Shown here one piece after another: positions 1 to 8,793 of a stretch of 64,000 nt of DNA; positions within the stretch are counted from its first letter, which is position 1, and each line of letters opens with the position of its first letter. This DNA comes from Brevundimonas sp. EYE_349 (lineage in GTDB: Bacteria > Pseudomonadota > Alphaproteobacteria > Caulobacterales > Caulobacteraceae), in the NCBI RefSeq assembly GCF_023147505.1, contig NZ_JAHXPB010000007.1, forward strand, positions 1-64,000, written 5' to 3'. Below the pieces are notes generated by a model, which did not search any database, was not told where the DNA came from, and saw nothing but the letters and a program-made list of their open reading frames with translations. A program made the position numbers and the translations under genes.

Positions 1-49
1 CCAAACGGCCCTTCTCGAACACACTCTTCCTTACCGAAAACCCGTTTGA

Positions 50-126
<77 letters not shown>

Positions 127-130
127 AAGA

Positions 131-172
131 TAACGACACCCTCGTCGCGTAAGCGCCGGGGGTGTTGTGGTT
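131..172 (+). terminator. possible terminator after tRNA-fMet
   Basis: An imperfect hairpin pairs GACACCC with GGGTGTT a few bases past the CCA end, with an inner GCG/CGC pairing, followed by a weak T-rich stretch. It is a plausible transcript end for the tRNA but the U-tract is poor. Confidence 0.3.
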
Positions 173-388
173 TAGGGGCCGAGGCTTGTCGTGCAGCCAA
201 GCCATGGTTGCGACGAGCACGTCGTGCAGGGGAGGCTCTCGCCATGCTGATCGCCGAGCTTCAGCACTGCCTTTTCGATCAAGGGTCGAAGAGCCGTGGC
301 GGCGTCATCGCGCTTCGAGGCTGAAGTCAAGGTTTCGGCCGGACGCGTGACCTTCTTGGGATGGGTCTCGGTTACATTGGCGTGCAGT

Positions 389-924
389 CTACGCGCGAAG
401 TGGTCGTGTGAGCCTGCTGGGCCCGCAAGATGGCGCCGCGGTCGTGGAAGTCATGGAGGCGCCGGTGTCCGCATTCAGTCCCAGATGACTTCGGGAAAGC
501 CGTCGGATCACCCGCGCGACCTTCGCCGGGCTCGCCTTATCGGCGGCGCTGGTGGCGAGGTGATCGTGATCAAGTCGGGCGGTCTCTGCGCCGAACGCGC
601 GGACGGCTTCTGCGGCCGCCCCTGGCGCCATCCGCTTGCCGCGGAGCCCGTCAAGCATGCGCTGCTCGATCTTGGTGCGGATAACGGTAGCGGCCATTTC
701 CATCGCAAGTTCGACTGCTGCTAGAGGCCCAAGAGAGCGAGAGGCGCACAAGACGTCTCTGCTTTCGAATCTGCTTTCGAAACAAAAAACCTGACGTCGT
801 CGACCGTGGTCGGCGTATTGGCGGTCGATTGCGCGGCGGCGGCGCCGGCCAGCACGGTGGAGCCGACCGCAGCCAGAAGCAGCGAGCGCAAGGCGGGGGA
901 GGAACGCATGACGGGGACCTTCAA
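389..924 (-). pseudogene. decayed exported protein (frameshifted)
   Basis: One minus-strand frame from about 906 encodes a good signal peptide (MRSSPALRSLLLAAVG... ending AAAAQ) and about 35 further residues, then stops at 721. The neighbouring frame carries on with a protein-like stretch (Ala-rich, with VIRTKIEQRMLDGLRGKR) down to a stop at 389. A single frameshift around 730-790, where a 12-bp tandem repeat (tctgctttcgaa twice) and an A-run occur, would join them. No family is recognised. It may be a host gene that decayed beside the island; a chance open frame is the alternative. Confidence 0.3.
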
Positions 925-958
925 GGGAGGAAGGGAGTTTGTTATGAGATAACGTCAC

Positions 959-1371
959 ATCCGGTCAAGCCGGTCATGATTTTCCCCAATCCCGTGCGAT
1001 GAAAAAACATGGAGAGCGCAGGTCATGGCCTGCATGCGTTTGAGACAAGGAAGGTGGCGCGCCGCGATGGATGAAGCCGAGAACTACGCTTCTACAGTTC
1101 AATGGATCGCGTAGAGTGGAGCCGCATCCGGCGCTGACGCCAGTTCGGCATTAGAGGCTGGTGCCCGTGCGCCAACTGCCTTCAACCAGGGCAGGCGGCA
1201 AATGCTGAAATAACATTCTATGATCCTCATGCGCATGCGGACTCGCTCTCTCGGGCTTCGTCGTCCAGGGCGGTCACGCAAGTGACGCTCGATCAGGACT
1301 CGACCGTTCGTCTCTTGCCACCTAAGCTTGCCTGATCGTGTCGTGTGACACTCCTTCCGACTTGAGCCTTA
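959..1371. other. gene-free stretch left of the island
   Basis: No convincing open frame, RNA gene or repeat was seen here. The left end of the neighbouring accessory island probably lies in or before this stretch, but no duplicate of the tRNA-Arg 3' end was found in it. Confidence 0.4.
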
Positions 1372-3399
1372 ATGAGCGTGTATACAATCAACGATTTTTG
1401 GAAATCGCGGCTGGGTACGGGTCAAACGTCTCCCGATACGCCACCAAAAGGATGGTCCCAGCGGACTGCGCAGTTAAGCACATTCAAAGAGGCACCACTA
1501 ACGTCTAGCTCTAGTTTCGGCGACATAGCTGATCCGGAGCGGACGCCGGTCATCTTGGTATCAGCGCCAGGCGCGGTCGGTAAGTCCACCTTAGCCAGAC
1601 AGATCGCGTCGATGACGGGCGCGACCTACGTCGACCTGTCGGAGTCCGAGCCAGTCGGCGGCAATACGCTCTCCGGTGGGCTGGTTAAAGCCGGGCTTTT
1701 CGATGCTTGGCGCAACGGGCAGGCGTCAGTTCTACTCGACGGCCTCGACGAAGCGCGCCTTCGTGTAACGCAGGAGGCGTTCGAGGCATTCCTGCGGGAC
1801 GTGGCGGAGATGTCCGCTGGTCGCGGTGTGCCAACGGTCCTGTTCGGTCGCACTGGCGCGATCCAAGATGCGTGGCTCGTTCTTGTCGACCATGTCCCGG
1901 TCTCGGTATTGGAGATCGGTTATTACGGCCGTGAAGACGCGCTTGATTTTGCCGTTGGCTGTGTAGCCGATGCGGTGCCGGACAGTCCCCACCATGCGGT
2001 CGCTCGGCGAGCATTGGAGCTCTTGCTCGAAGGGCTAAGGAGGGACACTGACGGCGATGGGGACCGATTTGCAGGCTATGCTCCGGTTCTACAGGCCGTT
2101 GCAGACCGGGTGGCCCAAGACGCGAACCCGAGTGCTCTGGTCGCTCTTATCGAGAAGGGAGAACAGCCGGTCACCCTTCGCACGGTGGTCAGTGCGATAT
2201 TGCTACGCGAACAACAGAAACTCGCGGGCATTGCGCTTGAAGATGAGGCCCTTCGATCCACTCTTTACGATCAAGAAGAACAGCTGGCGCACCTAGCGGC
2301 CAGGATCTTCCGTCAGCCGCCGCCGAACGCGCCTGCAATGAGCCCGAAAGATGCAAAGGCCTACGCCGACGCGCTTGAAACTTGGGTGCCGGAGCACCCC
2401 TTCTTGGACGGCGGGAAAGGGACATCATCGGCGGTGTTCGAAGGGCTGATAACGGCGCAGGCGCTTAAAGGCGCGGCGACAGCAAACGCCGCATTGAAGA
2501 GCGAGCTAGCACGAGGCGCGGCTTCAAATCCGTTCCTCTCAGAGTTCTACCTTGAAGATGGGAAAGAGCTTGCCCTGCCCCCTGAACACGTCGGAGTGAT
2601 CTACGCCTCATTGAGAGCCCGATTGTCACTCGGCGATACCGCAAGCCTCCTTGTTGAAGGTGCCGACGACGGCGCCGAAGAAGAGGAGGCGCTTAAGTCC
2701 GATGTCGAGATTACGGTCTCGCGCGCCGGGACCAGCAAGACAACAACTCTCCGGTTTGAGAGCGACCAAACGGGAGTCTTACGCTTCGGAAATCTGCTCG
2801 AAGATGTTGAGGTGAACGCCCCGCTCGCCGCCGTCGACATGGGGTTTGGCATCGAAACCGTGCTGGTCGCTCCGATCAGCATTCAATGCGCGGAATTGAA
2901 GTTCGCGACCGAACGGCTCGTCGTCGAGACAGTACCAGAGCGGCCAGGCGCTGCAGTCTATCTAGAGGCTGACAACGCTTCGAGCGAGACGCTTGCCGGT
3001 GTGCCCACGGTTCACGGGGATGTGACGCTCTCGGTGGCATGGCCAAACGCCCAAGCCCATCCTTGGACAAGCTTTGCGACCCAGCCAGCAGCAGCCCAAG
3101 ACCCTCGCCTGAATGAGGGGCTTCGCCGGTTCAGGAAATTCGTGATCGCATTCCGGTCTCACTCAAAGGGCGCGCTGAAGCGGTTTGCCGGGAAAATCGA
3201 GCATGCCCGAATGACCAAGGGAGTTGGTCGTTCTATTCTGGATCACATGCTTGCCCAAGGCATCGTTTCGACCGATGGCGAGATGTACACGCTGCATCCT
3301 GGGCCCTTGGCCGAGAAGGCAGGCGCATCTTATCTCACCACAATGTCACGGAACTTCTCTCCAGAAACGATCAAATTTGTCGAAGCGGCGATCAGGTAG
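1372..3399 (+). CDS. P-loop NTPase of unknown function, candidate defence protein
   Basis: This 675-residue protein has a Walker A (GAVGKSTLA) near residue 70 and a Walker B-like SVLLDGLDEAR near residue 124, the arrangement of NACHT/STAND-type or related AAA NTPases. The first ~60 residues are Ser/Thr/Pro-rich. The C-terminal ~60 residues (around GRSILDHMLAQGIV) look like a winged helix. No transmembrane segment is evident. Base composition is visibly less GC-rich than in core genes of the window. It converges on the McrC-like gene across 227 bp, so it is not in that operon. Its place in a restriction island suggests a role in phage defence, but that is inference and I do not recognise the exact family. 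Confidence 0.75.
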   Translation: MSVYTINDFWKSRLGTGQTSPDTPPKGWSQRTAQLSTFKEAPLTSSSSFGDIADPERTPVILVSAPGAVGKSTLARQIASMTGATYVDLSESEPVGGNTLSGGLVKAGLFDAWRNGQASVLLDGLDEARLRVTQEAFEAFLRDVAEMSAGRGVPTVLFGRTGAIQDAWLVLVDHVPVSVLEIGYYGREDALDFAVGCVADAVPDSPHHAVARRALELLLEGLRRDTDGDGDRFAGYAPVLQAVADRVAQDANPSALVALIEKGEQPVTLRTVVSAILLREQQKLAGIALEDEALRSTLYDQEEQLAHLAARIFRQPPPNAPAMSPKDAKAYADALETWVPEHPFLDGGKGTSSAVFEGLITAQALKGAATANAALKSELARGAASNPFLSEFYLEDGKELALPPEHVGVIYASLRARLSLGDTASLLVEGADDGAEEEEALKSDVEITVSRAGTSKTTTLRFESDQTGVLRFGNLLEDVEVNAPLAAVDMGFGIETVLVAPISIQCAELKFATERLVVETVPERPGAAVYLEADNASSETLAGVPTVHGDVTLSVAWPNAQAHPWTSFATQPAAAQDPRLNEGLRRFRKFVIAFRSHSKGALKRFAGKIEHARMTKGVGRSILDHMLAQGIVSTDGEMYTLHPGPLAEKAGASYLTTMSRNFSPETIKFVEAAIR

Positions 3400-3626
3400 G
3401 CGGACTGTGATCAGAGTAACTCTCAGCGACCAGAGAAGTGCTCGCTAATGCGGAACCCGCTGATTGATCGAGCTACTGCCTCCGATGGAACACGGATTAT
3501 TGCCGGTCAGAGATTGAATTGACCCGCTGACGAAAATTGCTTGATCGCATGGCAACGTTTCTGGGAGGTGACCCAAACGTTGACTGGCGGACTCAGTGAG
3601 AGGCGCAGCCCGCGGATATGTTTTGC

Positions 3627-4889
3627 CTAAACGGTCAATGCTTCCCGGATTGCTTGAGCGACTGCAGCGCGGTTGTCCCCCGAAGCTACAGTTATCGGGG
3701 GATCAGGCACCGTCGCCGTGACCGAAATCCCTGTTGGCACGACTAGGATTGCGCGGAGCCTCTCAGCCAATGAATCGCCGAAGTCGAAGAGATAGCCGAA
3801 AACCTTGTATATACTGTCGCTGAGATAGCGGCCGTGGTCGGATTTCTTCATTTCCACTAGCGTGATCAGTTGCCTGCCGTCGATATCGGCGACCAGCATG
3901 ATGTCGGGACGCCGTTGTCCTCCTGACAGGCCCCGATGGGCGCCGACGACTGAGGCGTATCGCGTTTTGAGGTTTAGTACGGCCGCAGGCGTCTGATCGA
4001 AGAACACCTGAACTTTCCTACGTTCATCTTTGAACATCGCAACATGGCCTCGCCCCCTGGTCACGAGCCCATACTCGACAGGTTCTCCGAACCCAAGCTC
4101 TTCGGTCAGAACGTCAAGCGTCAGCACCAAGACATACAACTCAAAAAGATCGTCATCGCTGATCGGCTCCAACCAGTTCACTGCCAAGAGGGCCAGAATG
4201 CTGTACCAGCGCGCCTGGTCGTCATGGGTCTCAATCTCAAGGCGCCTACGAACGAGCTTTGCGGCGATGCGATACTCTGGCCGGCGATGACGAAGTGCGG
4301 CGGCGATCATCGTTTCCGATACTCTCAATGGGACGGTCAGATCGCCGAACCAGTGGTGGCGACGAGCGGCGTCGCACCCGTCTCGTATTCGGACCAAATC
4401 AGGATGCAGACCCGTCGTACCCACGCGACGTTCGATCTCTGTCACCGCTTCTCGCAGGTCATGGACGAGCCAAGCTAGAAGTTGGTTTTCGGGCAGTTCG
4501 AAAGATCGGTGTGAGGTTCTGCTTACATACTGGACTGGGGAAAGGGCGCCCGAGAGGCGACCAATAATTGTTCGGTCCCATCTGGGGTTTCCTCGCAGGG
4601 CAGGCCCTACGATCTGTTCCAGCGACAGGACTTCGTTCGAAAGCGCGTCGAGAATCGTCGACAGCGTCTTTTCGGAAAAATCAGCGTAGCCCCCAGCAAC
4701 CAAGTCGATGACAGAGCCAAGCAACTCGACATCGTCCGAAGCCCCGTGCAGACGATCCAAGAATGCCTGCAGCACAGCGAGGTCAATTGCGTCGGATTTT
4801 GCGCCGACGACCCCTCGTCCAATTGCGGATAGGTGGCGTCCTGCCCGTTCCGGCGCACACACGAAGTCCCGCCAGGCCTCGCGGCTCAT
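3627..4889 (-). CDS. McrC-like PD-(D/E)XK nuclease subunit
   Basis: This is the probable nuclease partner of the upstream AAA protein. In its C-terminal third, RRPDIMLVADIDG followed by LITLVEMKKSD fits the D...ExK core of the PD-(D/E)XK fold seen in McrC and LlaJI R2-type subunits. The N-terminal 200 residues contain the conserved-looking WDRTIIGRLSG and ELPENQLLAWLV stretches typical of the McrC/DUF2357 group. Length is 420 residues. Its ATG overlaps the stop of the AAA gene by 4 nt (ATGA), so the two are translationally coupled. The nuclease should cut when recruited by the NTPase subunit to unmethylated or modified sites; which of these applies cannot be read from sequence. Confidence 0.8.
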   Translation of the reverse strand: MSREAWRDFVCAPERAGRHLSAIGRGVVGAKSDAIDLAVLQAFLDRLHGASDDVELLGSVIDLVAGGYADFSEKTLSTILDALSNEVLSLEQIVGPALRGNPRWDRTIIGRLSGALSPVQYVSRTSHRSFELPENQLLAWLVHDLREAVTEIERRVGTTGLHPDLVRIRDGCDAARRHHWFGDLTVPLRVSETMIAAALRHRRPEYRIAAKLVRRRLEIETHDDQARWYSILALLAVNWLEPISDDDLFELYVLVLTLDVLTEELGFGEPVEYGLVTRGRGHVAMFKDERRKVQVFFDQTPAAVLNLKTRYASVVGAHRGLSGGQRRPDIMLVADIDGRQLITLVEMKKSDHGRYLSDSIYKVFGYLFDFGDSLAERLRAILVVPTGISVTATVPDPPITVASGDNRAAVAQAIREALTV

Positions 4890-5896
4890 TCTACTACATA
4901 GCCGGTCCAGACCGCCAGATGACGGGCCATAGCTTCCGCACGCGACGGCACTAGTGCGGAGAAGAGATCGGTTGCGGCCTCATGGAGATCATGCCGCCCT
5001 TGAAACTGGGGAACGACGTATAGCTCAAGAGCGGACGACACGATCGCTTCAAGCGTTCTATGAGGATCGAGACGGACTTCGCTCTCAGCGTGTTTGATGA
5101 TTGAAAGTGGGAATGCAGGACCAAGGGGAAGACCGATCCCGGACAACCCCTCACCTTCTTTTGCAAAGAGGCCGACAAGCACCTCGACCAGCGGGCTGAT
5201 GTCGAAACCTACCTGCGCCCCTGCTTCCCGGATCATCGCCTCGTAGATGTCCGCAGAAGGCAGATCAATCGGGATGAAGGCGAAGCGACGAACAAAGGCC
5301 ATCGAGAGTCGTTTCAGGCTGGCCTTGTCAGCGTCATTCATCGATCCGATCAGGCGCCACCACTCCGGCACCATGACCACGTCGGCGTTTTGGTCCTCGA
5401 TGATTGCCGAACCGACTTGCAGCCGAACTCGACGGAACTCACCTTCATCGGACCGACGCCTATACGGCAGCGTCACACTGTTACCGCTGAGAAGCGTGAA
5501 TAGCTCCCCGAAGGCCTTGTCGATATCAGCACGGTTGATCTCATCAATGATGAGGCAATGGGCTTTCTCAATCGAGTCGACGACGGCACCGGGAAGGAAA
5601 TCTAGTCGGTCTCCCGAGCCATCGGCAGATGGTGCGGGAAAGTAGCCGCCAATCGTCTCAAAGGTGGTCCATTGATCGGTTGCGGGAACCGTCCAGGCGG
5701 GGAAGCCAGTCGGCCGAAAATAGTCGCTGAGAAGCTGGAGTTCGACAGTGCTCCCGAACCTCACCGATTCCTCAGGATCGGCGCTCGACGGCACTCCGTG
5801 ACGGAGCATCGCCAGCACACTCAGCAGAGCCGGGTGAGTGTTCTCGGCGAAGTAATCGAGAGCGGCGGCGACGTGATCGGTAGTGAGGTAAGGCAC
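4886..5896 (-). CDS. McrB-like AAA+ protein lacking a visible Walker A
   Basis: The central part matches McrB-type AAA+ domains: WTTFETIGGY, the Walker B LIIDEINRADIDKAFGEL, and the sensor-region signature GSMNDADKASLKRLS followed by RRFAFIPID. McrB proteins normally carry GxxGxGK[ST] before the WTTFETIGGY block, but no GK dipeptide occurs anywhere in the first 130 residues here. Length is 336 residues. The GTG start sits 12 bp after the methyltransferase stop, so no missing N-terminus can be hidden upstream. It may be a specialised subunit or may use another protein's nucleotide site. Family membership is sound; activity is uncertain. Confidence 0.8.
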   Translation of the reverse strand: MPYLTTDHVAAALDYFAENTHPALLSVLAMLRHGVPSSADPEESVRFGSTVELQLLSDYFRPTGFPAWTVPATDQWTTFETIGGYFPAPSADGSGDRLDFLPGAVVDSIEKAHCLIIDEINRADIDKAFGELFTLLSGNSVTLPYRRRSDEGEFRRVRLQVGSAIIEDQNADVVMVPEWWRLIGSMNDADKASLKRLSMAFVRRFAFIPIDLPSADIYEAMIREAGAQVGFDISPLVEVLVGLFAKEGEGLSGIGLPLGPAFPLSIIKHAESEVRLDPHRTLEAIVSSALELYVVPQFQGRHDLHEAATDLFSALVPSRAEAMARHLAVWTGYVVE

Positions 5897-5908
5897 CTAC
5901 GAAGCCCC

Positions 5909-7252
5909 TTACGCCGCGTCGTCGAAAGCGTAGTCGTCTTCGCGGACCCGGCGCGGTGCGCGCAACTTCAAAATGTCCGCATCGCCAAGCCGATTTTCGA
6001 CCAAGACGACATCGCGGACAGCCTCGACCGCCTTGCCGTGCACATCCCGGCTCACCATCGGAAGGATGGCCTCCGCCAGTGCACGCGCGAGAAGCGGAGG
6101 CACCGCGTTGCCGATCTGCTGGCGGATTTGGGCGGCGCTGCCGTCGAATATGAAGGTGTCCGGGAACGATTGGAGTCGAGCCGCCTCACGAAGCGTCAAC
6201 GTGCGGTTCTGATCTGGATGGATGAAGGCGCCTGTCGTGCCCTCGTTGAACTTGGTCGTGATCGTATAGGCAGGCGCGTCGTTCTGAAGCCTCTTCAAAA
6301 TAGTCGTGGCATCGTAGCGTCGGATTTTCTTGAAGCGTTCGGGCAGGTGCTCCAACGGGATGTCCCGCCAGTTCTGACCGGGTTTGAGCCGGATTGCGGC
6401 CAATCGGTCCAAGGCCGCCAGATCGGCAGCGGCATGTTGACGAACAAGTTTGGAGCCGTCCCGCATAGTGCGCTGATAGGAAGTACGAGCCCGACCCGGA
6501 TATTTGACGCCGTCGATCTCGTGGCCTTCCGCCACCGGCGGGAGGTCGGAACAGGCGTCGGCGAAAGATACGTGCGGCAGAACTTCGCCGCCGCCGCCGT
6601 GGCCGATCCGTGAAAGGTGGGCGAAGGGCAGTGCGAAGTTTCGCCACAGGTCGGCGTTTCCGTGTGTAGCGGCCGGGAAAGCAATATCAGAGCCCGTTCG
6701 GTTGCCCACGAACACAAGGCGGCGCCGCAGCTGCGGAACACCGAAATCCGCCGCCAGCAGGATCATAGGGGCTACGTTATAGCCGATCTCTCGGAACGCC
6801 CGAACGATGTCGATGGCGACCCGGCCCTGATTGTAAAGCAGGAGGCCGGGCACGTTCTCGAACACAATCCAACTCGGGCGCAGTTCCTCAACCATGCTGA
6901 GATAGTTCAGGAACAGACGGTTCCGAGGGTCATCCTCATCGCGGCCAGACGAACGGCTCAGGCCACCAGACGTAGAGAATCCTTGGCAGCTAGGGCCGCC
7001 GACGATGACGTCGACGCCGCTGTTGCCGACGAACTCCCGAACGTCGGTCAGATCGGGGTCTCTCAAGTCGCGCATCATGCCGCGCGAGCCCGCTATGTTT
7101 GTCTCGAACGAGTTCAGTGCGGCTTGGAAATGGTCCAGGCCGCCGATGACGCGATAACCAGCTTGAGCAAACCCATGGGCGATTCCGCCCGCGCCGGAAA
7201 AGAGGTCTAGGACCGTAGGGGCTGCGGTCGTATTCTTCTGTTTATCGGCCAT
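5909..7252 (-). CDS. DNA (cytosine-5-)-methyltransferase
   Basis: This protein transfers methyl groups from SAM to cytosine C5 and probably protects host sites against the McrBC-like pair encoded just downstream. Motif I is LDLFSGAGGIAHGFAQAGY near residue 15, the catalytic motif IV is GGPSCQGFS (Ser instead of the usual second Pro before the Cys), motif VI is FENVPG, motif VIII is QLRRR, and the C-terminal motifs IX/X are RLQSFPD and QIGNAVPP. I start it at the ATG at 7252, which has a GGGGGA ribosome site and puts motif I at the usual distance from the N-terminus; a longer open frame to 7405 adds unrelated residues. Length is 447 residues. Confidence 0.92.
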   Translation of the reverse strand: MADKQKNTTAAPTVLDLFSGAGGIAHGFAQAGYRVIGGLDHFQAALNSFETNIAGSRGMMRDLRDPDLTDVREFVGNSGVDVIVGGPSCQGFSTSGGLSRSSGRDEDDPRNRLFLNYLSMVEELRPSWIVFENVPGLLLYNQGRVAIDIVRAFREIGYNVAPMILLAADFGVPQLRRRLVFVGNRTGSDIAFPAATHGNADLWRNFALPFAHLSRIGHGGGGEVLPHVSFADACSDLPPVAEGHEIDGVKYPGRARTSYQRTMRDGSKLVRQHAAADLAALDRLAAIRLKPGQNWRDIPLEHLPERFKKIRRYDATTILKRLQNDAPAYTITTKFNEGTTGAFIHPDQNRTLTLREAARLQSFPDTFIFDGSAAQIRQQIGNAVPPLLARALAEAILPMVSRDVHGKAVEAVRDVVLVENRLGDADILKLRAPRRVREDDYAFDDAA

Positions 7253-7459
7253 AAATCCCCCTAGACGCACCACGTGGCGGCCGAGAACATTACAGGAACA
7301 TGCGCGCGTTGGCAATGCATGCGGCCCGATTCGGTAGCGTGCACCGGACAACGTAACCGAAAGTTTGACGTCCTCCGACCCGAGCTTGGGGATTTGCAAC
7401 CCCATTAAGTGACTTTTCGTTGGTTAGGTCCCAAGGAACGCCGTTGGACCGAGCAACGC

Positions 7460-7690
7460 TCAAGTTTTCAATCGCACGCCAGCCCCACCGGCGGCGTCGG
7501 CAGCGATGAAAACGGCGCCGCCGTCTTCCAAAATGGATTGTAGGCGTTCGAGGGTTCCTGTCTGCATTCCACCTCGCCCAGCCTCAAATCGGTGGATGGT
7601 TGATTCAGCCACACTGGATCGTTCAGCCAGCACGCGAACGCTGATGCCGAGGCCTGCGCGCGCCATACGAATTTGAGCGGGACTGATCAT
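7460..7690 (-). CDS. small XRE-family regulator, probable controller of the restriction cluster
   Basis: This 76-residue protein is essentially one helix-turn-helix: AQIRMARAGLGISVRVLAER, then SVAESTIHRFEAG as recognition helix, and the tail GGAGVRLKT common to short XRE proteins of phages and mobile elements. It precedes the methyltransferase on the same strand (207 bp gap). The DNA directly upstream holds three similar palindromic half-sites, which makes autoregulation likely. The role as a C-protein-like timer for the restriction genes is inferred from position. Confidence 0.8.
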   Translation of the reverse strand: MISPAQIRMARAGLGISVRVLAERSSVAESTIHRFEAGRGGMQTGTLERLQSILEDGGAVFIAADAAGGAGVRLKT

Positions 7691-7705
7691 TTTTAGAGAA
7701 AAACT

Positions 7706-7772
7706 CCGACTAGTTGCGGAATTCCGTTGACTTAGTCGGCGAATTCCGCTGAACTCTAACCGGAATACTCCG
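7706..7772. promoter_or_regulatory. repeated operator upstream of the XRE regulator
   Basis: Just before the regulator start lie CGGAATTCCG (7717-7726), GCGAATTCCGC (about 7740-7749) and CGGAATACTCCG (7761-7772), plus flanking CCGACTA (7706) and its inverse TAGTCGG (7733). Spacing between the first two centres is about two helical turns. This is the expected layout of a binding region for a small HTH dimer. Confidence 0.6.
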
Positions 7773-7908
7773 AAACTCCACCGTTCAGCATGATCTGAGC
7801 GACCGGGCGGCTGCGCGGGAGGTCACGCATGCCTGACCACCAAGAGACCGAGAGACGGGCGATTCCTCCGCGTGGGGAAGCGACACCGGGCTCAGCGAGT
7901 GCGTTGTC

Positions 7909-8349
7909 ATGAGGTCCCGCCGACGCGATCCCGACCTCCACCTTGCGCGGGCGTTCGCCCACAACGCGCGCGCCTTCCACGCGATGGCCTGGACCGATGA
8001 TGACCGCGTCAGCGTCCAATCGGCCTACCATTCGGCCATCGCCCTCGAACTCGGCCTCAAAGCCTACCTGCTCCATCGCGGGCTCTCCGATGATTGGAAC
8101 CGCACGCACCTCCGTCACGACCTGACCAAGGCGCTCCGGTACGTCCGGATGCTGGGATTTCAAGGCATCCCAGACGGCATCGCTGAACTCGCTGACGTGC
8201 TTGGACCCCTCTACGCCTCCGGCGCCCTGCGCTCCGGTATGAACAATCCTGAACTGCCACTTCCTCCCGACGCTATCGATCAAGCCATCCGCGATCTCCT
8301 CAGCGCAGTGGAGGCCGCCATCGGGGTGGAATGTGAGGCGAACCCATGA
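7909..8349 (+). CDS. HEPN-like protein
   Basis: This 146-residue, mostly helical protein has the pattern SAYHSAIALELGLKAYLL followed by HLRHDLTKAL, which resembles HEPN-type proteins where a surface-entry helix is followed by an (R/N)xxxH or HDL motif. HEPN proteins are often RNases or antitoxin-bound partners in defence and toxin-antitoxin loci. The R-x4-6-H motif is not canonical, so nuclease activity is doubtful. It overlaps the next gene by 4 nt (ATGA) and diverges from the restriction cluster's operator. Confidence 0.6.
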   Translation: MRSRRRDPDLHLARAFAHNARAFHAMAWTDDDRVSVQSAYHSAIALELGLKAYLLHRGLSDDWNRTHLRHDLTKALRYVRMLGFQGIPDGIAELADVLGPLYASGALRSGMNNPELPLPPDAIDQAIRDLLSAVEAAIGVECEANP

Positions 8350-8615
8350 GGCGCTGGCCCTCGCTGCTCCGACGGAGTCCTCGTCGATCAGCCGAAGAAC
8401 GCCAGCGGATTCTCGTCCGAGCGATCCGCCGACTATCACGCGACTGTCGCGACGTTTTCGTTCTCCATCGCTTCGCCGGAATGTCCCTGGAGCAGATCGC
8501 CGAGCGTCTGGGCATCGATCAGCAGGCGGCCGAGGCGCGTTTGGCGGAGGCGCTCGTTCGTTTGAGCCGCGCCGTCGATGAGGAGGGCGGCGGAGAGGCT
8601 TCTGAAGGCTCGTGA
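8346..8615 (+). CDS. small sigma-70 region 4-like protein
   Basis: This 89-residue protein contains LVRAIRRLSRDCRDVFVLHR followed by MSLEQIAERLGIDQQAAEARL, the helix-turn-helix layout of sigma-70 region 4 in ECF sigma factors, but no region 2. It is therefore not a full sigma factor; it may be a DNA-binding regulator or a truncated one. It is translated in overlap with the HEPN-like gene, implying co-expression. Confidence 0.65.
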   Translation: MRRWPSLLRRSPRRSAEERQRILVRAIRRLSRDCRDVFVLHRFAGMSLEQIAERLGIDQQAAEARLAEALVRLSRAVDEEGGGEASEGS

Positions 8616-8793
8616 GGGTCTAGGGCAGGATAGGCTTTGCGCCAGCATTGTCTGACAAGCTTGACCTTATCGACCCTCATTTCCGGAGTGGTGAGCAGCG
8701 CCGTCCGCCCGCTTCAACCCCGCTTCGCGCCCTGAGGGCTGCGGCTTGCGCCGCAGGCGTTGACCCGGTCGGCCGTCGCCGCTGAGGCTTGGC

